A program made the translations under genes and the position numbers. The notes beneath the pieces were generated by a model. That model saw only the letters and a program-made list of their open reading frames with translations. It was not told the origin of the DNA and made no database searches. Below are positions 57,109 through 63,577 of a stretch of DNA of 63,577 bases, piece by piece (the stretch's first letter is position 1; the number at the start of each line of letters is the position of its first letter). The stretch comes from Pseudomonas citronellolis. GTDB lineage: Bacteria > Pseudomonadota > Gammaproteobacteria > Pseudomonadales > Pseudomonadaceae. The DNA is taken from contig NZ_JARJLT010000064.1 of the NCBI RefSeq assembly GCF_029335315.1, positions 1 to 63,577 on the forward strand, written 5' to 3'.

Positions 57109-58782
57109 ATGTCGCTTCCCGCATTCGCCTTCCGTCCCGTCGCCATCGGCCTGCTGCTGGCCATCGCCGGCTGCGACCCGTCCACCCCCCCGCAGGAGCG
57201 CCAGGCCGCCCAGCCGGCGCTGAGCAAGCAGGCGCCGCTCGCCGATATTGCCGCCAGGGCCGAGTATCGCCGTGTCGCGCCGGCCGCCGCGCCCCTGCAG
57301 GAAAGCTACGCGCAACCGACGGCGGCGGAGCCGTTGCCGCCCGGCTACCGCGACCAGGATCGCGAGCGCTACCAGACGCTGGCGCAGAACCCGGTGCACA
57401 GCGTCGCCGAGGCGCCGGTCTCCACCTTCAGCATCGACGTCGATACCGGCGCCTACGCCAACGTCCGGCGTCTGCTCAACGAGGGCCGCTTGCCGCCGGA
57501 AGGCGCGGTGCGCCTGGAGGAGATGGTCAACTACTTCCCCTACGGCTACGCGCCGCCCGGCGCCGACGGCCCGTTCGGCGTCACCACCGAGCTGGCGCCG
57601 ACGCCGTGGAACCCGCACACGCGCCTGCTGCGCATCGGCATCAAGGCTTCCGAGCGCGACGTCGCGCAGTTGCCGCCGGCCAACCTGGTGTTCCTGGTGG
57701 ACGTCTCCGGCTCCATGGACCGCCGCGAGGGCCTGCCGATGGTGAAAGGCACCCTGAAGCTGCTGGTGGACCAGCTGCGCCCGCAGGACAAGGTGTCGCT
57801 GGTGGTCTACGCCGGCGAATCGCGGGTGGTGCTGGAGCCCACCTCGGGGCGCGACAAGGCGAAGATCCGCGACGCCATCGAGCAGCTCCAGGCCGGCGGC
57901 TCCACGGCCGGCGCGGCGGGCATCGAGCTGGCCTACCGGATGGCGCGGCAGGGCTTCATCGACAAGGGCATCAACCGCATCCTGCTGGCCACCGACGGTG
58001 ACTTCAATGTCGGCGTCAGCGACTTCGACAGCCTCAAGGCCATGGCCGCCGAGAAGCGCCGCGGCGGGGTGTCGCTGACCACCCTGGGCTTCGGCGTGGA
58101 CAACTACAACGAGCGCCTGATGGAGCAACTGGCCGACGCCGGCGACGGCAACTACGCGTACATCGACAACCTGCGCGAGGCGCGCAAGGTGCTGGTCGAG
58201 CAGCTCGGCTCGACCCTCTCGGTGCTGGCGAAGAACGTCAAGCTGCAGCTCGAATTCAACCCGGCGCAGGTCAGCGAATACCGCCTGCTGGGCTACGAGA
58301 ACCGCGCGCTGAAACGCGAGGACTTCAACAACGACCAGGTCGACGCCGGCGAGATCGGCGCCGGGCACACGGTCACCGCGCTCTACGAGATCGTCCCACG
58401 GGGCGAGAAAGGCTGGCTCGATCCGCTGCGTTACCAGGCGACCGAGAAGCCGAGCGGCAAGGGCGACGAGCTGGCCTGGCTGCGGGTGCGCTGGCAGGCG
58501 CCGGAAGGCGGGCCCAGCCAACTGCTGGAGCGCCCGATAGCCGCCAGCACGGCCGCCGGTGACCTGGCGGCGGCCAGCGACGACCTGCGCTTCGCCGCCG
58601 CGGTGGCGGCCTTCGCCCAGCAGTTGCAGGGCGCGCGCTACACCGGCGGCTTCGATATGGGCGATACTCTGGCCCTGGCGCGAGGCGCGCGCGGCGCGGA
58701 CCCCTTCGGCCTGCGCGGCGAGTTCGTCCAGCTCGTCGAGCTGGCGCGCAGCCTGCAAACCCCTCTGGCACGGAACCCCTGA
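57109..58782 (+). CDS. von Willebrand factor A lipoprotein (YfbK-like)
   Basis: A 557-residue lipoprotein: lipobox LAIAGC (Cys22), a low-complexity linker (about 25-80), a vWA N-terminal extension with PVSTFSIDVDTGAYANVRR, a vWA domain with the metal-ion site DVSGSMDRREG near residue 200 and its second-shell Thr/Asp in LATDGDFNVG, and a C-terminal DUF3520-type domain. Family members such as E. coli YfbK are uncharacterised envelope proteins. Its stop is one base before the start of an ECF sigma-factor gene, so it belongs to the same operon. It may take part in sensing upstream of the anti-sigma factor. Confidence 0.9.
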   Translation: MSLPAFAFRPVAIGLLLAIAGCDPSTPPQERQAAQPALSKQAPLADIAARAEYRRVAPAAAPLQESYAQPTAAEPLPPGYRDQDRERYQTLAQNPVHSVAEAPVSTFSIDVDTGAYANVRRLLNEGRLPPEGAVRLEEMVNYFPYGYAPPGADGPFGVTTELAPTPWNPHTRLLRIGIKASERDVAQLPPANLVFLVDVSGSMDRREGLPMVKGTLKLLVDQLRPQDKVSLVVYAGESRVVLEPTSGRDKAKIRDAIEQLQAGGSTAGAAGIELAYRMARQGFIDKGINRILLATDGDFNVGVSDFDSLKAMAAEKRRGGVSLTTLGFGVDNYNERLMEQLADAGDGNYAYIDNLREARKVLVEQLGSTLSVLAKNVKLQLEFNPAQVSEYRLLGYENRALKREDFNNDQVDAGEIGAGHTVTALYEIVPRGEKGWLDPLRYQATEKPSGKGDELAWLRVRWQAPEGGPSQLLERPIAASTAAGDLAAASDDLRFAAAVAAFAQQLQGARYTGGFDMGDTLALARGARGADPFGLRGEFVQLVELARSLQTPLARNP

Positions 58783-58783
58783 C

Positions 58784-59368
58784 TTGACCACGGACGAAGA
58801 CGACGTCGCGCTGCTGCGGCGTTACCGCAAGGGCGACGCCGAGGCCTTCGCCGCGCTCTACGCGCGCCATCGCCTGGGCCTCTACCGCTTCCTCTGCGGC
58901 CTGGGCGGCGACCCCGCGCAGGCCGAGGAAGTGTTCCAGGAAACCTGGCTGAGCCTGATCCGCAGCGACAGCCAGCCCGAGGGCCGGGCGAGCTTCCGCA
59001 CCTGGCTGTACCAGATCGGCCGCAACCGCCTGATCGACCACTGGCGGCGCAACGGCAAGCGCCAGGCGCAGTACGAGGCGTTCGACGAGCAACTGCACGG
59101 CGACGCGCTGCCCGGCGAGGCCGAGGACCCGCTGCACCAGCTGAGCCTGAGCCGCGACCGCGAGCGTTTGCAGCAGGCTTTGCAGGCGCTGCCCGGCGAC
59201 CAGCGCGAGGTGTTCCTGCTGCGCGCCCACGGCGACCTGGAGTTGCAGGAAATCGCCGAACTGACCCGCACGCCCGCCGAGACGGTGAAGAGCCGCCTGC
59301 GCTACGCGTTGCAGAAATTACGCCGGTTGCTCGCCGACCCGGCGGCGACCGAGGAGGTGTCCCCATGA
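58784..59368 (+). CDS. ECF sigma factor, possibly SbrI-like
   Basis: A 194-residue sigma-70 family factor. Region 2 contains YRKGDAEAFAALYARHRLGL, QAEEVFQETWLSLIRS and FRTWLYQIGRNRLIDHWRR; region 4 has LPGDQREVFLLRAHGDLELQ and TPAETVKSRLRYALQKLRRL. The TTG start at 58784 is one base after the vWA stop; no better start is in frame. It overlaps the anti-sigma gene by 4 bp. In P. aeruginosa, the SbrI/SbrR pair (linked to swarming and biofilm) sits in the same region before an acyl-CoA synthetase gene, as I recall, so orthology is likely. Confidence 0.88.
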   Translation: MTTDEDDVALLRRYRKGDAEAFAALYARHRLGLYRFLCGLGGDPAQAEEVFQETWLSLIRSDSQPEGRASFRTWLYQIGRNRLIDHWRRNGKRQAQYEAFDEQLHGDALPGEAEDPLHQLSLSRDRERLQQALQALPGDQREVFLLRAHGDLELQEIAELTRTPAETVKSRLRYALQKLRRLLADPAATEEVSP

Positions 59369-59991
59369 AGCGTGATCCGCAACGGCCGGACGCCGAGGAA
59401 GCCGAGCTGCTCGAACATTTCCGCCGGCACAGCGACGAGCAGCCGTCGGCGCAACTGGACGCGCGCATCCTGGCGGCGGCCCGCGCCGCCGCGCGTCCGT
59501 CGCAGAGCCCCTGGGCGCGGCTGGGCCACTGGCTGTTCGGCCGGCCGCAGCGCTGGCCGGTGGCGCTGGCCGGGGTGGCGACCCTGGGCGTTGGCCTGAG
59601 CCTGGCCCTGCGCACCTTCGAACAGGCGCCGCGCTACGATGCGCCGGTTCCGGCCATGGCCCCGGCGCCCCAGGCCGAGGCCCTGTCGCGCGCGGCGCAG
59701 CAGGCCGCGCCGGCGTTGTATTCGGCCCCGGCTGCGCCCGCCGCCGCGCCGGAACAGCCCAGGGCCCTGGCGGAAAGCGCGTCCATGGCCGACGAAGCGG
59801 CGCCCATGGCCAAGCGCAGCGCCAAGGTGGCCGAGGCGCCGGCGGAGCCGGAAACCAGCCTGCGGCGTCTGGCCGAGCTGCAGCGGCAGGGCGACCAGGC
59901 GGCCGCCGCGCGTTTGCGTGACGAGCTGCGGCGGCGCTACCCGCAACTCGATGTGGAGGGTGAGCTGCGGCGCCTGGAGGCCCGGCCTTGA
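59365..59991 (+). CDS. Membrane-bound anti-sigma factor, possibly SbrR-like
   Basis: A 208-residue protein with an N-terminal cytosolic region (about residues 1-62), one membrane helix (RWPVALAGVATLGVGLSLAL, about 63-82), and a long Ala/Pro-rich periplasmic part ending in a charged helix SLRRLAELQRQGDQAAAARL. There is no zinc-binding HX3CX2C motif. The ATGA overlap with the sigma-factor gene and the single-span topology identify it as the cognate anti-sigma factor by position. Confidence 0.8.
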   Translation: MKRDPQRPDAEEAELLEHFRRHSDEQPSAQLDARILAAARAAARPSQSPWARLGHWLFGRPQRWPVALAGVATLGVGLSLALRTFEQAPRYDAPVPAMAPAPQAEALSRAAQQAAPALYSAPAAPAAAPEQPRALAESASMADEAAPMAKRSAKVAEAPAEPETSLRRLAELQRQGDQAAAARLRDELRRRYPQLDVEGELRRLEARP

Positions 59992-60099
59992 GCATCCGGG
60001 CGCGTCTGTCGGAATTGCCTTCAGCTTGATCTGAGCCTCTTGTCTTACAGATCAACTAAGGCGAGGATGGCGCGCTTCTGGCCAATTGCCTGTTCCGTG

Positions 60100-60645
60100 A
60101 TGTTGCGACGCTGCCTACTGCTGACCCTCCTGCCGCTGCTGCTGAGCGCCTGCGGCGACGCCGACAAGGCGCCGCCGACCAAGCCCGCCACCACCGCGCC
60201 GGCGCCTGTCGCGGCTGCGCCCGCCACGCCGGTCGAGGCGCCCAAGCCGGCCGAACCGCCGAAGCCCGTCGCCACCGCGCCGGCGAAACCCGCCGCGAGC
60301 AAGGCCGCGCTGGGCAAGCCGCTGGCGCCGGAGCACCTGCCGGTGGCCGACGCCAAGCCGAAGAAGGCGGCGGAGCCCGAACCCAGCGTCAACAAGCCGC
60401 TGCCGCACGCCAAGCTCGACCTGCGCCTGCCCAAGGACGTGTTGCATGGCCTGGAGCCGGGCAGCGCGCTGCGCGAGGACACGGACAAGCCGCTGCTGCC
60501 GCCGATGTTCGAGGAGAAGGAAAGCCCGTTCCAGGTCGGCGGCCGGCTGATCCAGCGCGAACGCGGCGAGCGCGCCGACCCCAACGACGACAGCTGGCAT
60601 TCGGACATCCGCGGCGCCGAGCTGCAGTTCCAGTTCCGCAACTGA
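60100..60645 (+). CDS. Hypothetical Pro/Ala-rich lipoprotein
   Basis: A 181-residue lipoprotein with a strong signal (MLRRCLLLTLLPLLLSAC, acylated Cys at residue 18). The next 75 residues are Pro/Ala/Lys-rich and probably unstructured. The C-terminal part has LDLRLPKDVLHGLEPGSALR and FQVGGRLIQRERGERADPND, with no known domain. An ATG at 60067 has a better-placed AAGG site and would add 11 residues. It lies 108 bp after the anti-sigma gene and could be a member or target of that system. Confidence 0.7.
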   Translation: MLRRCLLLTLLPLLLSACGDADKAPPTKPATTAPAPVAAAPATPVEAPKPAEPPKPVATAPAKPAASKAALGKPLAPEHLPVADAKPKKAAEPEPSVNKPLPHAKLDLRLPKDVLHGLEPGSALREDTDKPLLPPMFEEKESPFQVGGRLIQRERGERADPNDDSWHSDIRGAELQFQFRN

Positions 60646-60681
60646 TCCGCGCTGGCGCGCTTCGATCCTACGAAAAGCCGT

Positions 60682-62508
60682 TCAGAAGCGGTGCACGCCG
60701 CCCTGGATCGCCTCGAACAGCCCCGCGTCCAGTTCCCGGTACACGGCCTCGCCCGGCAAGCGCACGAATAGCGCTTCGCCCACCTTCTGCGGGTCGAAGG
60801 CCGCGTTCTTCAGATCGGCTTTCTTGTATTTGAAGGTCCCGGTGGTCTCCACCTGTTGCAGCAGGCGCACGAACAGCGGCACCGCGTAGGCCGGCAGCTC
60901 GCGGTCGAGGTGCTCGGCCAGGGCCGTGCCGTCCAGCTGGCAGTCGCTGGCCAGGCGCAGCGCGGCCATGCCGCAGCGGCCGTCGGTGCCGGGGATCTCC
61001 ACGCCGTAGACCACCGCGTCTTCCACGCCGGCGAAGGCGCCGAGGACGTTCTCCACCTCGGTGGTCGAGACGTTCTCGCCCTTCCAGCGGAAGGTGTCGC
61101 CCAGGCGGTCGACGAACTGGGTGTGCTTGAAGCCCAGGTCGCGCATCAGGTCGCCGGTGTTGAACCAGGCGTCGCCGGCCTTGAACACGTCGCGGAAGAT
61201 CACCGCCTGGGTCTTCGCCGGGTCGGTGTAGCCGTCGAACGGCCACTTGTCGCTGATCTCGCTGATCAGCAGGCCCGACTCGCCCTTGCCGACCTTTTCC
61301 ATGAAGCCCTTGGCGTCGCGCAGCGGCCGGTCGTTCTCCAGGTCGTAGCGGACGATGGCGTAGGTGGCCGGCGAGAAGCCCACGGTATTGTCGAAGTTGA
61401 ACACGTTGGTGAAGCCGATGTTGCCTTCGCTGGCGGCGTAGAACTCGGTGATCCGCTCGATGCCGAAGCGCGTCTTGAACTCGCCCCAGATCGATGGGCG
61501 CAGGCCGTTGCCGATCATGCAGGTCAGGCTGTTGTCGCGTTCGTCCTCGCAGGCCGGCTGGTTGAGCAGGTAGCGGCACAGTTCGCCGATATAGCCGAAA
61601 CAGGTCGCGTTGTAATGGCGCACGTCCTTCCAGAACGCCTTGGCGGAGAACTTGCGGCGCAGGGCGATGGCCGCGCCACCGGCCAGCACCGCGCTCCAGC
61701 ACACGGTGACGGCGTTGTTGTGGTAGCAGGGCAGGGTCAGGTAGAGCACGTCGTCGCCGGCCAGGCCCAGGCCGGAGTGGCCGAAGCCGCCATAGGCCTT
61801 GATCCAGCGGCCGTGGCTCATGATCGAGGCCTTGGGCAGGCCGGTGGTGCCGGAGGTGTAGATGTAGAAGCAGGCGTCCTTCAGGCGCACCTGGGCGGTT
61901 TCCGCCAGGTTGTCGGAGGCCTGGGCCTGTGCCAGGCGCATCAGGTTGGCCCAGCCTTCCGGGGCCTGGCCGGGGTCGCGCAGGGTGTCGTCGTCGGCCA
62001 CCCAGTACAGGCGTTCGGCGCCGCCCTGGAGGCTTTCGCGCACTTCGTCGAAGGCCTCGCGCAGTTCCTCGCCGACCACGAAGTGACCGGGGCCGACCAG
62101 ATTCAGGCTGTGGCTGAGCACCTGGCCGCGCTGGGTGGTGTTGATCAGCGCGCCGACGGCGCCGAGCTTGGCCAGGGCGGCGAGGGTCACCAGCAGTTCG
62201 GCGCGGTTCTCCAGCATCACCGCGACCACGCTGCCGTGCTTCACGCCCTCGGCCTGGAAGGTGTGTGCCAGGCGGTTGGCCCAGCCGTTGAAGAGGGCAT
62301 AGGACAGTCGCCGCTGGCCTTCCAGCAACGCCGGGTTGTCCGGGTACAGGCGTGCGGCGCGCTCCAGCGCCCAGCCCAGCGACAGGTTCTTCTCGCGGTT
62401 GCGGATGCCGGTGTAGTAGAGCCCGCGCAACATGCGCGGCACGCGCCCGAGGGTGGCGGGCAGGCGGGCGATGAGGCGGGACGGGGTGATCAGATCGGCA
62501 TGGCTCAT
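60682..62508 (-). CDS. Very-long-chain acyl-CoA synthetase, AtuH-like
   Basis: A 608-residue AMP-forming synthetase of the FATP/FadD6 type that activates long or branched fatty acids with CoA. It has the AMP-binding loop YIYTSGTTGLPKASIMSH, the FYAASEGNIGFTN acyl-adenylate region, DRLGDTFRWKGENVSTTEVE and a C-terminal Lys in GTFKYKKADLKN. By order with the following minus-strand dehydrogenase it resembles PA2893, listed as atuH in the acyclic-terpene region of P. aeruginosa. A role in terpene or fatty-acid catabolism is inferred. Confidence 0.88.
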   Translation of the reverse strand: MSHADLITPSRLIARLPATLGRVPRMLRGLYYTGIRNREKNLSLGWALERAARLYPDNPALLEGQRRLSYALFNGWANRLAHTFQAEGVKHGSVVAVMLENRAELLVTLAALAKLGAVGALINTTQRGQVLSHSLNLVGPGHFVVGEELREAFDEVRESLQGGAERLYWVADDDTLRDPGQAPEGWANLMRLAQAQASDNLAETAQVRLKDACFYIYTSGTTGLPKASIMSHGRWIKAYGGFGHSGLGLAGDDVLYLTLPCYHNNAVTVCWSAVLAGGAAIALRRKFSAKAFWKDVRHYNATCFGYIGELCRYLLNQPACEDERDNSLTCMIGNGLRPSIWGEFKTRFGIERITEFYAASEGNIGFTNVFNFDNTVGFSPATYAIVRYDLENDRPLRDAKGFMEKVGKGESGLLISEISDKWPFDGYTDPAKTQAVIFRDVFKAGDAWFNTGDLMRDLGFKHTQFVDRLGDTFRWKGENVSTTEVENVLGAFAGVEDAVVYGVEIPGTDGRCGMAALRLASDCQLDGTALAEHLDRELPAYAVPLFVRLLQQVETTGTFKYKKADLKNAAFDPQKVGEALFVRLPGEAVYRELDAGLFEAIQGGVHRF

Positions 62509-62659
62509 TGACGCGGGCCCTTGTTGTCGTTGTTGTCTGGCGTGTGCACGCCCGTTCGACTCTAGGACGCTGGCGAGGCTGGGGCTATGACCTTGGCGCG
62601 CGCGCTGCCGGGCAGTTCGGCAAACCGGGCAGCGCTTTTCGTAGGGGCGGCATGCAGCC

Positions 62660-63481
62660 TCAATCCAGGAACAGATCGGGCACCAGCGGCCCGCCCTGGG
62701 GATCGAAGCGGTACTGCTCGAAGTCGCTCTGGCCCTGTTCGCGGAGGATGTCTTCGTCGATCAGCAGGCGCCCGCTGATGGCGCGGCCGGTGCTTGCGAG
62801 GATGGCATGGGCGGCGTCGGCCATGATCGCCGGGGTGCGCGCGCGCTTGAAGGCGTCGCGGCTGCCCAGTTCGAACTCGATGGCGGCGGTGGCGATCATG
62901 GTCTTCGGCCACAGGGCGTTGACGCTGATGCCGTACTTCTTGAATTCCTCGTGCATGCCGACGGTGAGCATGCTCATGCCGTACTTGGTGACGGTGTAGG
63001 GGCCGTGCTGGGCGAACCACTTGCCGGCCAGGTTCAGCGGCGGCGACAGGCTGAGGATGTGGCCCTGGCTCTGCTTGAGGTAAGGCAGGGCGGCCTGGCT
63101 GCAGACCATCACCGCGCGGGTGTTGATCTGGTACATCAGGTCGAAGCGCTTGGGTTCGAGCTTCTCCACGCCGACCAGCTTGATGGCGCCGGCGTTGTTG
63201 ACCAATGCGTCGATGCCGCCGAAGCGTTCGGCGGCCTGGGCCATGGCTTCGCGCACGGCGTTCTCGTCGCGCACGTCCAGTTGCAGGGCCAGGGCCTGGC
63301 CGCCGGCGGCCTCGACTTCCTCGGCGACGCTGAAAATGGTGCCGGCCAGCTTCGGATGGGGCTCGGCGCTCTTCGCCGCGATGACGATGTTGGCGCCGTC
63401 GCGCGCGGCGCGCAGGGCGATCTCGCGGCCGATGCCACGGCTGGCGCCGGTGATGAACAGGGTCTTGGCTTTCAGGGACAT
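62660..63481 (-). CDS. Short-chain dehydrogenase, AtuG/HSDL2-like
   Basis: A 273-residue SDR enzyme. It has TGASRGIGREIALRAARDGA for cofactor binding, NNAGAIKL, and a catalytic triad region where LSLSPPLNLAGKWF and GPYTVTKYGMSM supply Ser, Tyr and Lys. The sequence type (MxLKAKTLFITGASRG, IVIAAKSAEPHPKLAGTI) is that of HSDL2-like SDRs. Transcription runs toward the acyl-CoA synthetase 151 bp downstream. It resembles PA2892 (atuG), but REP elements directly upstream separate it from any atuF, so operon membership is unclear. Confidence 0.85.
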   Translation of the reverse strand: MSLKAKTLFITGASRGIGREIALRAARDGANIVIAAKSAEPHPKLAGTIFSVAEEVEAAGGQALALQLDVRDENAVREAMAQAAERFGGIDALVNNAGAIKLVGVEKLEPKRFDLMYQINTRAVMVCSQAALPYLKQSQGHILSLSPPLNLAGKWFAQHGPYTVTKYGMSMLTVGMHEEFKKYGISVNALWPKTMIATAAIEFELGSRDAFKRARTPAIMADAAHAILASTGRAISGRLLIDEDILREQGQSDFEQYRFDPQGGPLVPDLFLD

Positions 63482-63537
63482 GCTTGGCTCCGTGTTCTTG
63501 TTGTCTTGTTCTGCCGGATGGGGTGCTTGAGGGAACT

Positions 63538-63577
63538 GTAGGAGCGAGCTTGCTCGCGAACAAACCCCGCTGCGGGA
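63538..63577. repeat. REP element truncated by the window end
   Basis: GTAGGAGCGAGCTTGCTCGC plus GAAC at 63538-63561 is followed by AAACCCCGCTGCGGGA. The GCTGCGGG tail matches the spacer of the REP pair at 56957, so an inverted partner probably follows outside the window. Confidence 0.85.

Overview
The window reads as chromosomal core DNA of a GC-rich Pseudomonas close to P. aeruginosa. Protein sequences, gene order (sthA, lolCDE, comEC, exbBD, lpxK, kdsB, murB, rne, rluC, maf, yceD, rpmF, plsX, fab genes, mltG, tmk, holB, pilZ, tatD, etf genes, fabV, plaF) and the GTAGGAGCGAGC-type REP elements all fit. Differences in gene content suggest a sister species rather than P. aeruginosa itself. 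No phage, transposon, CRISPR, rRNA or tRNA was seen. Family and synteny statements rest on recognition of sequences and memory of the P. aeruginosa map, not on a database search.

Region by region. 1-7452: a CecR-like TetR repressor faces a YbhGFSR-type ABC drug exporter plus an OprM-type outer-membrane factor, with a perfect 20-bp palindrome between them. 7580-10929: ApbE flavinyltransferase, soluble transhydrogenase SthA and a glycerophosphodiesterase. 10926-22823: an envelope block with a PilZ-domain protein, the LolCDE lipoprotein exporter, a DUF2062 protein, ComEC, ExbBD, LpxK, a Trm112-like peptide, KdsB, a small tyrosine phosphatase and MurB. 23142-29545: RNase E with a 45-nt tandem-repeat tract, then divergent rluC, a HAD phosphatase and an S49 peptidase. 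29658-40577: the conserved fatty-acid/ribosome/replication cluster from maf to tatD, with no fabH. 40677-40799: a probable RgsA small RNA.

40941-46000: more accessory content, namely a class-V aminotransferase, a TetR regulator with its own palindrome, two adjacent radical-SAM genes (one MoaA-like), a DUF4823 lipoprotein and a DUF1285 protein. 46253-52368: electron-transfer flavoprotein genes (ETF-QO divergent from etfBA, with a PsrA-type box between), enoyl-ACP reductase FabV and the membrane phospholipase PlaF. 52576-63577: a solute-binding protein without a transporter, two DUF4398/OmpA lipoproteins, a response regulator lacking the phospho-acceptor aspartate, a MocR regulator with repeat operators, a von Willebrand lipoprotein in one unit with an ECF sigma factor and its anti-sigma factor, a small lipoprotein, and an acyl-CoA synthetase and a short-chain dehydrogenase resembling the end of the atu region.

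Taken together the genes build, repair and sense the cell envelope: lipid synthesis and turnover, lipoprotein sorting, LPS and peptidoglycan precursors, and electron flow from fatty-acid oxidation. The observations most worth checking are two apparently leaderless mRNAs (rluC, yceD), the D-to-E response regulator and its neighbours, the vWA/sigma/anti-sigma unit, the radical-SAM pair, the RgsA locus, the rne repeat tract and signs of gene conversion between lolC and lolE.
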